Below are positions 15,243-23,512 of a stretch of 42,765 nucleotides of DNA, piece after piece. The number at the start of each line of letters is the position of its first letter. The stretch's first letter is position 1. A model generated the notes under the pieces. The model saw nothing but the letters and a program-made list of their open reading frames with translations, made no database searches and was not told the DNA's origin. The DNA lies in contig SLDY01000039.1 of NCBI GenBank assembly GCA_007125005.1, positions 1 through 42,765 of the forward strand, written 5' to 3'. A program made the position numbers and the translations under genes. This stretch comes from Natronohydrobacter sp. (GTDB lineage Bacteria; Pseudomonadota; Alphaproteobacteria; Rhodobacterales; Rhodobacteraceae).

Positions 15243-16225
15243 CGCGCGCCCCTGAGTGCCAGCGTGATCTGCGCGAGGGTGGCCAGCGCAATTTCGGCCG
15301 GTGTGCGAGCGCCGAGGTTGAGCCCGACAGGGGCATGAATGCGCGCAAGCTGATCCTCCGAGAGCCCAGCCGCGCGCAAACGTTCGACCCTTTTGGCATG
15401 GGTGCGCGTTGAGCCAAGGCAACCGAGATAGAACACGTCAGAGGCGAGAGCAGCAATGATCGCCGGATCATCGAGCTTCGGATCATGGGTCAAGGTTACA
15501 ACTGCGCTGCGCGAATCGAGGCCGATTTGCGCTAATGCCTCATCGGGCCAGTCATGCAGCAGTGTTTCATCAGGAAATCGCGCAGGCGATGCGAATGCCT
15601 CGCGCGGATCAACGAGGACGGGCGCATAGCCTGCAAGCCGCGCCATCGGCAGCAGCGCCTGCGCGATATGTACTGCACCCACGACGACAAGCCGCAATGG
15701 CGGATTATGGAGCATTACCATCCTGTCCCGCGCATCGCGGCCCGAACGATCGAGACGGAACGCCTCTGCCATGTCGGGCGCTTCGGGACCAACAAGCTGG
15801 CGTTCCCAGCTTTCCAGATCCGTGATGCAGGCGACAGGCCGACGCGCGGCGCGGGTCGCGACGAGATCGCGCAGCATTTGCGGACTCAGAGCCGAAGCCG
15901 TATCACCCACGGGCTCTACCAGAATCTCGATCAGACCACCGCAAGCCAGCCCGACCTCGAAGGCAGCTTCATCCGCCACGCCGAATCGCAGCAAACGCGG
16001 TTTGCCTTCGGCAAGTGCATCCAGTGCCTCGACGACAACCGCGCCTTCAACGCAACCGCCCGATACCGAGCCCATGATCTCGCCCGCGCCTGAAACGGCC
16101 AGCTGGCTGCCTGCCTGACGTGGCGCGGATCCCCATGTCTGCACGACAGTGGCGAGCACTGCGCCGCGACCGGCATCATGCCATGCCAACGCTATCTCGG
16201 GTATCTGGTCGAAGCCGCCTTCCAT
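15239..16225 (-). CDS. XdhC/CoxF-family molybdenum hydroxylase maturation protein
   Basis: A 328-residue cytoplasmic maturation factor of the XdhC family, which binds the molybdenum cofactor and helps its sulfuration and insertion into xanthine-oxidase-type enzymes. The N-terminal XdhC_CoxI domain shows TWGSAPRQAGSQLAVS and SVSGGCVEGAVV (residues 31-63). The C-terminal Rossmann-like XdhC_C domain shows LRLVVVGAVHIAQAL and VVTLTHDPKLDDPAI and ends in IHAPVGLNLGARTPAEIALA. It is the first gene of the five-gene minus-strand operon and overlaps the next gene by four bases. The promoter must lie in 16226-16684. Confidence 0.9.
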   Translation of the reverse strand: MEGGFDQIPEIALAWHDAGRGAVLATVVQTWGSAPRQAGSQLAVSGAGEIMGSVSGGCVEGAVVVEALDALAEGKPRLLRFGVADEAAFEVGLACGGLIEILVEPVGDTASALSPQMLRDLVATRAARRPVACITDLESWERQLVGPEAPDMAEAFRLDRSGRDARDRMVMLHNPPLRLVVVGAVHIAQALLPMARLAGYAPVLVDPREAFASPARFPDETLLHDWPDEALAQIGLDSRSAVVTLTHDPKLDDPAIIAALASDVFYLGCLGSTRTHAKRVERLRAAGLSEDQLARIHAPVGLNLGARTPAEIALATLAQITLALRGAR

Positions 16226-16684
16226 GGCGCGCGCCTCTCTCCGCTAGCTGACTTGGCGGAAGATGGCAGTTTGTGAAGCACTTGGCAAATATGACTTTTG
16301 GCCATTCGCGCTGGATTAGAGAAAATGTCTTTGTTCTAACTGTGTCAGGACGACAGTTCCCGGACCATAACCTTCACCGGGCGCACGCGGTAACGCCAAA
16401 GAGCATCCTGATCCGATTTCACGATTTGTATGGACCTGACGGCGAGGCTCTGTATGAGACTTTCGCGCGCCTCTGTGACGCGACAAGGTCGGCGAGGCCC
16501 TCTTCTGTCGGGATTATGCCCGGTGTCTTTCATGCTGAGCTCCTCCTGTTGGTGGCCCGAGAATGACACCGGTTTTTCGTGCCGGTGATGATTCAGATCA
16601 AAGAAACGTGACAAAATTGGCAGGCGTCACTCCCATACATTCCTGCGCTCTCGACACCAATCAGAAAACGGGGATGATGTAGCC
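16226..16684. other. 459-base divergent intergenic region
   Basis: This separates the xdhC-cox operon (minus) from the phosphodiesterase gene (plus), so it must hold both promoters. I do not see a clear sigma-70 pair. A 6-bp hairpin core (CACCGG/CCGGTG) lies around 16567-16587. One minus-strand frame at 16533-16345 (62 codons) has a strong AGGAGGAG sequence before its ATG. Its codons include rare AGA pairs and its protein is Arg-rich with no recognisable domain, so I do not call it a gene. Confidence 0.45.
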
Positions 16685-17464
16685 ATGCGTAATTCATCTC
16701 AGCATCCGTTACTGACTGCCCCCGGCGCAATAGCGATTGCCCATAGGGGCGGTGCAGAAGAAAACGAAGAGAACACCCTGTCCGCCTTCAGACATGCACT
16801 GGCCTTGGGCTATACCCATGTTGAACTCGATGTTCATGCAACGCGCGACAATGTCGTTGTCATCCATCATGACCCCGACCTGATGCGACTATGTGAAAAC
16901 CCGAAACGGATTGCGGATCTGGATTATGAAGAGTTACGCGACATACGCACAAAGGGCGGGAATGAAATCCTCACTATGGAAAGGCTGTTGCAAGCCTATC
17001 CCGAGCTTTATGTCACGATCGAAGCCAAAAGCCGCGCGGTTATCAAGCCGCTTTGCGATCTGATCGCGCGGATGGGCGTGCTCGAGCGAGTATGTATCGG
17101 CTCATTTGATCCGCTCTGCACGCAGGCAGCAGTGGAGCATCTGGGAGAGCGGCTTTTATGGTCGCCTGCGCATGCGCAGGTTGCGCGCCTCTGGGCGCGG
17201 GGATGGGGCTTGCCGCTTCGGCTGGCTTGCTTTGGTGTCGTGCAGATCCCCGCACACTGGAAAGGCATCCCAGTCGTGACCCCAAGGCTGATAAAGGCCG
17301 CAAGTGAAGTGGGTATCGCAGTTCAGGTCTGGACAGTGAATGAAGCAGCCGAAATGAACCGATTGCTTGACATGGGGGTTAGTGGATTGATGACAGACCG
17401 CCCGACGCTTTTGCGCAAAATCCTGATGAACCGTGGTGCATGGCCGTCACGTGGCGAAGACTAG
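16685..17464 (+). CDS. Glycerophosphodiester phosphodiesterase
   Basis: A 259-residue GDPD-family enzyme that hydrolyses glycerophosphodiesters to glycerol 3-phosphate and an alcohol. The catalytic signature is complete: IAHRGGAEENEENT (His and Arg near residues 20-21, Glu-Asn following), VELDVHATRDNVVVIHHD with the metal ligands Glu and Asp and a second His, and VTIEAKS. The end has VQVWTVNE and GVSGLMTDRP, typical of the family. No signal peptide is visible, so it should be cytoplasmic. The last 18 bases overlap the convergent gene at 17447-18106. Confidence 0.92.
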   Translation: MRNSSQHPLLTAPGAIAIAHRGGAEENEENTLSAFRHALALGYTHVELDVHATRDNVVVIHHDPDLMRLCENPKRIADLDYEELRDIRTKGGNEILTMERLLQAYPELYVTIEAKSRAVIKPLCDLIARMGVLERVCIGSFDPLCTQAAVEHLGERLLWSPAHAQVARLWARGWGLPLRLACFGVVQIPAHWKGIPVVTPRLIKAASEVGIAVQVWTVNEAAEMNRLLDMGVSGLMTDRPTLLRKILMNRGAWPSRGED

Positions 17465-18106
17465 CACCATCACTGCCGCGTAGAACAAAAAGCTCGCGAC
17501 AAGCACGAAGATATGCCAGATCGCGAAATGATATGGCAGTCGCGACCAGAGATAGAACACCACGCCACTGGTATATACGAGACCGCCAAGGACCATGAGA
17601 ATGAGCGTTGCCTGAGGCAAGGTCTGTGCAAGTTCCGGCAGGATGAGCACACCCACCCAGCCCATGCCCAGATACAGCGCCAGCGCAAGAAAACGAAACC
17701 GCACCGGTGAGAAAATCTTGAGCGCCACGCCCAAGGCGGCAGCCCCCCAAAGCCCCGCCAGAAGCCACAGCCCTTGCCCGGTAATGAGCGTAAATGGCGT
17801 GTAGGTGCCTGCTATCTTGAGATAGATCGCTGCATGATCGAGCCGTTGGAACAGCCAATCGAGGGACGGTCGCAAACCAAGGTTATAGAGCGCTGAGGCA
17901 CCGATCATGGCTGCAAAACTTGCCCCGTAGATGGTGACAGCGAGCAAGAAATCGACCGAACCTTCCGAGAAGCTGCGCATCAGCGCGGCACCGATCAGGA
18001 GCGGCACAGCCAGAATCGCTGCGCCAAGCCCGAAGACATGAATAGCCGCATCAAGCCGTCGCTCGGCAGGACTGTAAATGATACGCGGTGCAAATGTCTG
18101 CGGCAT
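17447..18106 (-). CDS. trhA: TrhA/hemolysin III family membrane protein (PAQR/YqfA-type)
   Basis: A 219-residue integral membrane protein with seven predicted hydrophobic segments. The family's conserved polar residues are visible: the SALYN motif near residue 71, RLDHAAIYLKIAGTYTPF (His/Asp, residues 88-105), and YHFAIWHIFVL near the C-terminus. Relatives belong to the bacterial HlyIII/PAQR superfamily; hydrolase or membrane-homeostasis roles have been proposed, but haemolysis is not implied. Convergent with, and overlapping, the phosphodiesterase gene by 18 bases, so the two transcripts share complementary 3' ends. Confidence 0.88.
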   Translation of the reverse strand: MPQTFAPRIIYSPAERRLDAAIHVFGLGAAILAVPLLIGAALMRSFSEGSVDFLLAVTIYGASFAAMIGASALYNLGLRPSLDWLFQRLDHAAIYLKIAGTYTPFTLITGQGLWLLAGLWGAAALGVALKIFSPVRFRFLALALYLGMGWVGVLILPELAQTLPQATLILMVLGGLVYTSGVVFYLWSRLPYHFAIWHIFVLVASFLFYAAVMVLVFAT

Positions 18107-18260
18107 ACCTCATCTCCGATCCTCTCAGAGTAACTCAGCAGCCTATCGTCGCAAAGCCTTACCCAGCGTAAAAGCTTGGTCCGGCACACCGGCAAGGTTC
18201 TTGATTTTCCGACCCATAAAGCCTAGCCCACATCCAAAGGCTGCACAGACCGAGGCTGCA

Positions 18261-18872
18261 ATGACCATTCACCTATACGTCGATGATCTGCCGGATGGGC
18301 TCGATCTTGGTCCCACCGTTGCGATTGATTGCGAATCCATGGGGCTGAACCCGCATCGCGACCGGCTCTGCCTCGTGCAACTGTCCAGTGGCGACGGCAT
18401 AGCGCATCTTGTACAAGTTGCGCGCGATATGCAGCCCGCACCTAATCTCACGCGCTTGCTGAGCAATCCGAATGTGCTGAAGCTGTTTCACTTTGGTCGT
18501 TTTGATATTGCCCTTTTGCGCCACGCCTACGGCGTGACGACCGCACCGGTTTATTGCACCAAAATCGCCTCAAAACTGGTGCGCACTTATACCGACAGGC
18601 ACGGGCTGAAATACCTGCTATCTGAACTTCTGGGCGTGGATATCTCGAAACAGCAGCAGAGTTCGGACTGGGGCGCAGACATCCTGAGTGAGGCACAACA
18701 GGCCTATGCTGCCTCAGATGTGCTGCATCTGCACAAATTGCGCGCCGAACTCGATGATATGCTGATACGCGAAGGGCGCAGAGATCTTGCGCAGCGATGT
18801 TTCGAGTTTCTGCCGACCCGCGCAGAGCTGGACCTTTTGGGCTGGCCCGAGACGGATATCTTTTCGCACTGA
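18261..18872 (+). CDS. rnd: RNase D-like 3'-5' exonuclease
   Basis: A 203-residue DEDD-type exonuclease. Exo I is IDCESMGLN (Asp-x-Glu), Exo II is HFGRFDIALL (Asp), and Exo III is YAASDVLHLHKL (Tyr and Asp). It ends shortly after this domain, so it lacks the HRDC domains of full-length RNase D. I use the ATG at 18261 because the conserved domain begins right after it and CGAGG precedes it; the longer open frame upstream is not conserved-looking. It lies eight bases before lptC, so it may be cotranscribed with the LPS-export genes. Confidence 0.88.
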   Translation: MTIHLYVDDLPDGLDLGPTVAIDCESMGLNPHRDRLCLVQLSSGDGIAHLVQVARDMQPAPNLTRLLSNPNVLKLFHFGRFDIALLRHAYGVTTAPVYCTKIASKLVRTYTDRHGLKYLLSELLGVDISKQQQSSDWGADILSEAQQAYAASDVLHLHKLRAELDDMLIREGRRDLAQRCFEFLPTRAELDLLGWPETDIFSH

Positions 18873-18880
18873 GACACAAG

Positions 18881-19510
18881 ATGGCGCTGCCTTCCTACAC
18901 CTCCGGGACAAGTTTCCAGATATCGCGGATTGTGCGCCTAGTATTGCCGCTTGGCGCATTGGCATTGCTTTCAACTGTTTTTCTGTTCTCGCAGAATATC
19001 GATCCGCAGCGCGCGGTCGAGTTGTCAGACCTTGATATTGAGGAGCTGACCCGAGAACCGCGCGTTGGCACAGCGCGTTTTGCAGGTGTAACAAGCGATG
19101 ACACCTCAATGACGATCATGGCAAAATCCGTGCGCTCAGCCGCGGAGTTGACTGAGGGCGCGCCTATCCTGCTCAGGCTTGAGGCACCGCAGGGCAATCT
19201 CGAATTCCCCTCTGGTCGGATCGCAGCGTTCAGGGGCGACGAGGGGCAAATTGATCAGGCAGCCGATGTCATGCTATTGCGCGGCGATGTGGTGCTTGAA
19301 ACTTCGGACGGATATCTGGCACGCATGCCCGAGTTGCGCGCGGCTCTGGAGAGTACACTTGTGCAAGGCTTTGGCGGGATCGAAGCCGAGGGTCCGGCAG
19401 GTGAACTCACTGCTGACAGCCTGGAAATACGACGGGTGCCGGGTGACGCGGGTGGATATTTGCTTGCCTTCAAGGGCAATGTAAGGCTGATATACGTTCC
19501 AGATGACTGA
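18881..19510 (+). CDS. lptC: LPS export ABC transporter periplasmic protein LptC
   Basis: A 209-residue bitopic inner-membrane protein of the Lpt bridge that receives LPS from LptB2FG and passes it to LptA. A single N-terminal transmembrane helix (IVRLVLPLGALALLSTVFLF) is followed by a periplasmic beta-jellyroll with DLDIEELTREPRVGTARFAGVT. The start is taken at the ATG at 18881, eight bases after the rnd stop. The gene overlaps lptA by eight bases, consistent with coupled translation. The protein sequence diverges from enterobacterial LptC, as usual for this order; the call rests on topology and gene order. Confidence 0.85.
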   Translation: MALPSYTSGTSFQISRIVRLVLPLGALALLSTVFLFSQNIDPQRAVELSDLDIEELTREPRVGTARFAGVTSDDTSMTIMAKSVRSAAELTEGAPILLRLEAPQGNLEFPSGRIAAFRGDEGQIDQAADVMLLRGDVVLETSDGYLARMPELRAALESTLVQGFGGIEAEGPAGELTADSLEIRRVPGDAGGYLLAFKGNVRLIYVPDD

Positions 19511-20018
19511 GGGGGCCTATCTGTTGCGGAAAGCAGCCATATTCACGGCAATGCTCGCGCTTCTATTGCTGATCGCGGGGCAAGGTGCAGCACAAGGCAT
19601 GAGCCTGTCCTTTAGCGGTTTGCAATCCGTGCGCGGCCTTCCTGTAGAGATTCGCTCTGATGAGTTGCAGGTGGACAATACGACCGGCGAAACGGTGTTC
19701 TTGGGCAATGCCGTCATCGGGCAAGGGGATCTTCGGATAGCAGCGCCTTTAATCCGTATCTTCTATGCTGCAGGTGGTGACGGGCGCATCCAGCGGATGG
19801 AAGCTTCCGGAGGCGTAACTCTGGTAACGGGCGACGAAGCCGCAGAGGCACAGAACGCCGTCTATGAGGTGATCGCGGAGACGGTCATGATGCGTGGCTC
19901 TGTGATCCTGACGCAGGGTGCGAATGTGGTGTCAGGCGACCGGCTCGATTTCAACTTGCGCACGGGACGGGGCAGCATGGAGGGTAATGTGCGCACGATC
20001 ATTCAGACTAACCCCTGA
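19503..20018 (+). CDS. lptA: LPS transport periplasmic protein LptA
   Basis: A 171-residue periplasmic bridge protein. An N-terminal signal peptide (AAIFTAMLALLLLIAGQGAAQG) is followed by the OstA/LptA beta-jellyroll with PVEIRSDELQVDNTTGETVF, GNAVIGQGDLRIAAPLIRI and MEASGGVTLVTGDEAAEAQ, the typical alternating pattern of the family. It overlaps lptC and ends four bases before the lptB start. Confidence 0.9.
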   Translation: MTEGAYLLRKAAIFTAMLALLLLIAGQGAAQGMSLSFSGLQSVRGLPVEIRSDELQVDNTTGETVFLGNAVIGQGDLRIAAPLIRIFYAAGGDGRIQRMEASGGVTLVTGDEAAEAQNAVYEVIAETVMMRGSVILTQGANVVSGDRLDFNLRTGRGSMEGNVRTIIQTNP

Positions 20019-20022
20019 GCAC

Positions 20023-20775
20023 ATGCAAGATCGCTCCATTTTGTCAGAGCATACCGCTCTTGAAGTTGCACATCTTCAGAAAAGATATGGACAGCGCGTC
20101 ATCATCCGTGATGTTTCGCTTGTGCTGCATCCCGGCGAGGTGGTGGCGCTGCTCGGGCCCAATGGCTGCGGCAAAACCACCTGCTTTTATTGCATAGCCG
20201 GAATTGTGCGCCACGAGGGCGGGAGCGTACAGATCGACGGAGCAGATGCTACTGGCTTGCCGCTCTACCGACGCGCACGCCTCGGGCTGGGCTACCTGCC
20301 ACAGGAGATGTCTATCTTCCGGGGCCTGACGGTAGCTCAGAATATCATGGCCGTGCTCGAACTTTCGGAATCGGATCGCGCGCAGCGTGCACACAAGCTG
20401 CGCGACCTTTTGCAAGAATTCTCGATAGAGCATTTGCGCGACTCTCCAGCGCTGGCATTATCGGGCGGCGAGCGGCGGCGGGTAGAGATTGCACGCGCAC
20501 TCGCGGCCAATCCGCGCTATGTCTTGCTTGACGAGCCCTTCGCCGGGGTCGATCCGATAGCTGTGGGCGAGATTCGCGGGCTTGTCGCAGACCTCAAGAC
20601 GCGGGGTCTGGGCGTGCTGATCACCGATCACAATGTCCGAGAGACACTCGCCATCGTGGACCGGGCGTATATCCTTCATGATGGCAGTGTCCTGAAGGAA
20701 GGAAATCCCGCCGAGGTTGTGGCAGATCCAGAGGTTCGCAGGGTCTATCTCGGAGCGGATTTCCGACTGGATTAG
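20023..20775 (+). CDS. lptB: LPS export ABC transporter ATP-binding protein LptB
   Basis: A 250-residue ABC ATPase that powers LPS extraction from the inner membrane. Walker A is GPNGCGKTT (Lys51), the signature is LSGGERRRVEIARAL and Walker B is YVLLDEPFAGVDP; the H-loop is ITDHNVRETL. The strings LGYLPQEMSIFRGLTV and NVRETLAIVDRAYI are typical of LptB. I use the ATG at 20023, four bases after the lptA stop; upstream in-frame codons overlap lptA in another frame. Unlike in many proteobacteria, no rpoN gene follows. Confidence 0.93.
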   Translation: MQDRSILSEHTALEVAHLQKRYGQRVIIRDVSLVLHPGEVVALLGPNGCGKTTCFYCIAGIVRHEGGSVQIDGADATGLPLYRRARLGLGYLPQEMSIFRGLTVAQNIMAVLELSESDRAQRAHKLRDLLQEFSIEHLRDSPALALSGGERRRVEIARALAANPRYVLLDEPFAGVDPIAVGEIRGLVADLKTRGLGVLITDHNVRETLAIVDRAYILHDGSVLKEGNPAEVVADPEVRRVYLGADFRLD

Positions 20776-20956
20776 ATTTTTCAGCGCCGGGTGGATTATG
20801 TCGGAAAGCATTGACTTCTTCGTGCAATCCGTTGCCAAATATAGTCTGGAGGCAGGCCCGGACGCCAGATGGGGATCATGAAATCCTCAACGTCTCGGCA
20901 AGTAGCGCACCGATACCCGGCAGGAAAAAACCTGCCCAGACAGCAAGGAGAAGCGC

Positions 20957-21523
20957 ATGCGTTATCAGATCAGCGGCAAACAGATCGACATTGGCGAAGC
21001 TTTACAGACCCATGTGAAGTCAGAACTCGGGGAGGTGGTTGAGAAATACCAGCAGCGCCCGACCGACGCCGTGGTGATCTTTTCGCGTGACGCTCATAAC
21101 CACGTCTGTGAAGCTACCCTTCATCTGTCAACAGGGCTAACGGCAGCAGCGCGAGCACATGCGTCAGAAATTTACGCTGCGTTTGAGGCTTGCCGCGAAA
21201 AACTCGACAAACAGTTACGCCGCTACAAGCGGCGGCTGAAAGACCATCACCGCGAACGCGCGAAGCCGGTTGAGTTTGCTGACGCTTCATCCTATATCCT
21301 CGCATCTGATGAAGCCGAGGCTACGGATGAGCCTGACTCACTGCAGCCGATTATCATTGCAGAGATGGAAACACGCATTCCATCCCTCAGCGCAGGAGAG
21401 GCCGTAATGCAGATGGAACTCGCCCATTCCCCGGTTCTGGTTTTCCGCAATGAGCGCCATGGCGGGCTTAATGTGGTCTATCGTCGCGATGACGGCAATA
21501 TCGGCTGGATTGATCCGCAATAA
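20957..21523 (+). CDS. hpf: Long-form ribosome hibernation promoting factor
   Basis: A 188-residue protein. Residues 1-100 form the S30AE domain (MRYQISGKQIDIGEALQTH ... LDKQLRRYKRRLKDH), which occupies the decoding channel of idle ribosomes. After a linker, residues 135-188 form the C-terminal dimerisation domain (SPVLVFRNERHGGLNVVYR, DDGNIGWID) that joins 70S ribosomes into 100S dimers. The start has AAGGAG eight bases upstream. A 181-base gap to lptB suggests its own promoter, and a strong terminator lies at 21542-21574. Confidence 0.93.
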   Translation: MRYQISGKQIDIGEALQTHVKSELGEVVEKYQQRPTDAVVIFSRDAHNHVCEATLHLSTGLTAAARAHASEIYAAFEACREKLDKQLRRYKRRLKDHHRERAKPVEFADASSYILASDEAEATDEPDSLQPIIIAEMETRIPSLSAGEAVMQMELAHSPVLVFRNERHGGLNVVYRRDDGNIGWIDPQ

Positions 21524-21541
21524 CTCACGCCTTCCGCCAAC

Positions 21542-21574
21542 CCACCCTTGAGCAAACGCCCAAGGGTGGTTTTT
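21542..21574 (+). terminator. Rho-independent terminator after hpf
   Basis: A perfect 9-bp stem (CCACCCTTG at 21542-21550, CAAGGGTGG at 21561-21569) with a 10-base loop is followed by TTTTT. It separates hpf from ptsN, which therefore either depends on readthrough or has a short promoter of its own. Confidence 0.85.
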
Positions 21575-21601
21575 CTGTTTCAGCAGCTGGAGATTGCCTA
21601 G

Positions 21602-22066
21602 ATGGAAATGTCGTCGCTTCTCAATGCTAAGGCCGTACGCTATGTCGCTTCCGCAACCAGCAAGAAACGTCTGTTCCAGAATATAGCTGAGACAGCGCAG
21701 AGCGTTTACGGACTCGACACTGAAGCGGTCATCGGGGCACTTCAGGAACGCGAAACACTGGGACCAACCGGGGTCGGGCATGGTGTCGCTGTCCCCCATG
21801 CGCGGCTCGATACCATTGATAATGTCTTGGGTGTTTTTTTTCGCCTCGAAAAACCACTCGATTACGGATCGGTGGATAAAGCGCCTGTCGATCTGGTATT
21901 CGCCCTTTTTGCCCCGCGCGAAGCCGGAGTCGAGCATCTTAAGGCACTTGCCTTTATTTCGCGCACCCTTCGCAATCCGCAAACCTGCGAGAAATTGCGC
22001 GCCAATGAAGAACCGGCCAAGATATTTGCGATCTTGAGCAGTAGCGAAGCCAGCAAGGCCGCCTGA
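21602..22066 (+). CDS. ptsN: PTS IIA-like nitrogen regulatory protein PtsN (EIIA-Ntr)
   Basis: A 154-residue cytoplasmic phosphoacceptor of the nitrogen-related phosphotransferase system. The phosphorylated histidine lies in GVGHGVAVPHARL (His66), and DLVFALFAPREAGVEHLKAL is the other conserved stretch. In its family it controls potassium uptake, carbon/nitrogen balance and polymer storage through protein contacts. The ribosome-binding site (CTGGAGATTGCCTAG) is modest. Its TGA stop directly abuts the convergent stop of the sulfotransferase gene, with no bases between them. Confidence 0.93.
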   Translation: MEMSSLLNAKAVRYVASATSKKRLFQNIAETAQSVYGLDTEAVIGALQERETLGPTGVGHGVAVPHARLDTIDNVLGVFFRLEKPLDYGSVDKAPVDLVFALFAPREAGVEHLKALAFISRTLRNPQTCEKLRANEEPAKIFAILSSSEASKAA

Positions 22067-23497
22067 TCATTCACCCGACCAATCGGCAAATCCAAGCAAT
22101 TCGTAATCCCTGATATACGCCTTGCGACAAGCGCGTTCCAAATCCGTGTCATAGATCGTTGCGAGCTCCAGCTTTGCGCGCGGTTTTCTGGATGGATCGT
22201 AGTCAGGGAATGCCAGCCCAAGCCCCTGCCCCAAAGCGGGCAAGTCCCGAACCAGATCTTCTTCGCGCAACAAACGATGCAAGGGGCATTGGCTTGTAAT
22301 CGCCTCTATCAGGCGCGCTTGACTGGCCCATATCGCACGGATTTGCAAAGAAGTCTGGCCATTCAGATTAGCCTTTACGAAATCCAGATATCCCAGAAAT
22401 GCGCTGCGATGCGCTGTTAACGGCCAATTATTCAATTCTGCCTCTTCGCGCGGCAATTCAAGACCGCAGCTACGTTCGATAAAATCACGAACATTCACGC
22501 GCTTACCAAGCAGGACTTGCTCGACAAAGACATCATGAGCGCGTTGTAAAGGATGGCGTAACACTGAGAATGTCATGCGCTTTGGGTTATCATGCAACCA
22601 TGCGCGCCATGTCTGCGGCGTGAAATCCGAACGCAAATCCCGCTGCCCGCTTCCATCGATTGCGGCCATCCATTTAAAGATCGCCCGCTCCGGGCTGCCC
22701 GGCAGGGGCGCATAGACCAAAGGCACGTTCCGGCAGGCTTGAAACGCCCATACCATCGACGCATGGCGTGGCTCGAAACTGGGCGTGCGCGTGAGGTTGA
22801 AGCGGTCGATTCGCGCCAGCCCATCGGCCACAGCCTCCGGATTTACCAGCTTGTCCTCCAGCGGCTCAGGGTTCTGCCGCTTGAGCCGACGTGGAAGCGC
22901 ATCGATCCGGCTCTCAAGCCCCAGCCAATCAACAAGCCCGTTGAGCACATTCAGATCCAGAATATCCTCATATGAGAGGTAAAAACCTGTCTGCCCCGTG
23001 CTTTGCAGCAGCTTTTGAACCTGTAGTTGAAAGTCCTGCAACAGATTCACATGCTCCGCAAATTCAGCAGGATCAAATACGACTTTCGCGGTCTTGCGCT
23101 GCGTTACGTCACCAAGGCGCCATTGCTGGGTCTCTCGTGCGATCTGAAGCGAGACATAGGATTCAAGCGGGTTGCGTGTAAGAATGATCTTGGCACATGA
23201 CCGATCGCGCATGAAGGGCTCGAAAACCCGCGGGTCATGGTCATGAAAGAAACGAAATCCCGCCAGTTCGGGCTGGTGGCTGAAACTTTCGAGCACTGCA
23301 ATCGGATCAGCGTCACGAGCAGCTTTGTCAAAACCGAACAATTCCTCGGCTTTGGGATAGGCAAGAAAATGTGGGTTAAACACCTCGCCATGGCATGAAA
23401 TACCGTCGAAACTGTTCAGGCAGGTTTCGAGCAGGTTTGAGCCTGTACGCATTTCTGCAAGGACCACAAAACTGCGGAACGCATGGGGATTCGACAT
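22067..23497 (-). CDS. Two-module sulfotransferase
   Basis: A 476-residue protein with two sulfotransferase-like halves. Half one (residues 1-250) has the PAPS 5'-phosphosulfate loop MRTGSNLLE (16-24) and the 3'-phosphate segment IILTRNPLESYVSL (about 105-118). Half two (250-476) has PLPGSPERAIFKWM, a degenerate version of the PAPS loop, and FSVLRHPLQRAHDVF, resembling the 3'-phosphate segment of membrane-associated (family 2) sulfotransferases. It should transfer sulfate from PAPS to a carbohydrate. No signal peptide is seen. It lies 15 bases after the GT14 gene as the last gene of a glycan operon, so its acceptor is probably the product of the two upstream glycosyltransferases. Whether both halves are active is unknown. 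Confidence 0.75.
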   Translation of the reverse strand: MSNPHAFRSFVVLAEMRTGSNLLETCLNSFDGISCHGEVFNPHFLAYPKAEELFGFDKAARDADPIAVLESFSHQPELAGFRFFHDHDPRVFEPFMRDRSCAKIILTRNPLESYVSLQIARETQQWRLGDVTQRKTAKVVFDPAEFAEHVNLLQDFQLQVQKLLQSTGQTGFYLSYEDILDLNVLNGLVDWLGLESRIDALPRRLKRQNPEPLEDKLVNPEAVADGLARIDRFNLTRTPSFEPRHASMVWAFQACRNVPLVYAPLPGSPERAIFKWMAAIDGSGQRDLRSDFTPQTWRAWLHDNPKRMTFSVLRHPLQRAHDVFVEQVLLGKRVNVRDFIERSCGLELPREEAELNNWPLTAHRSAFLGYLDFVKANLNGQTSLQIRAIWASQARLIEAITSQCPLHRLLREEDLVRDLPALGQGLGLAFPDYDPSRKPRAKLELATIYDTDLERACRKAYIRDYELLGFADWSGE

Positions 23498-23512
23498 GTA
23501 TGAGCCTTCGCC

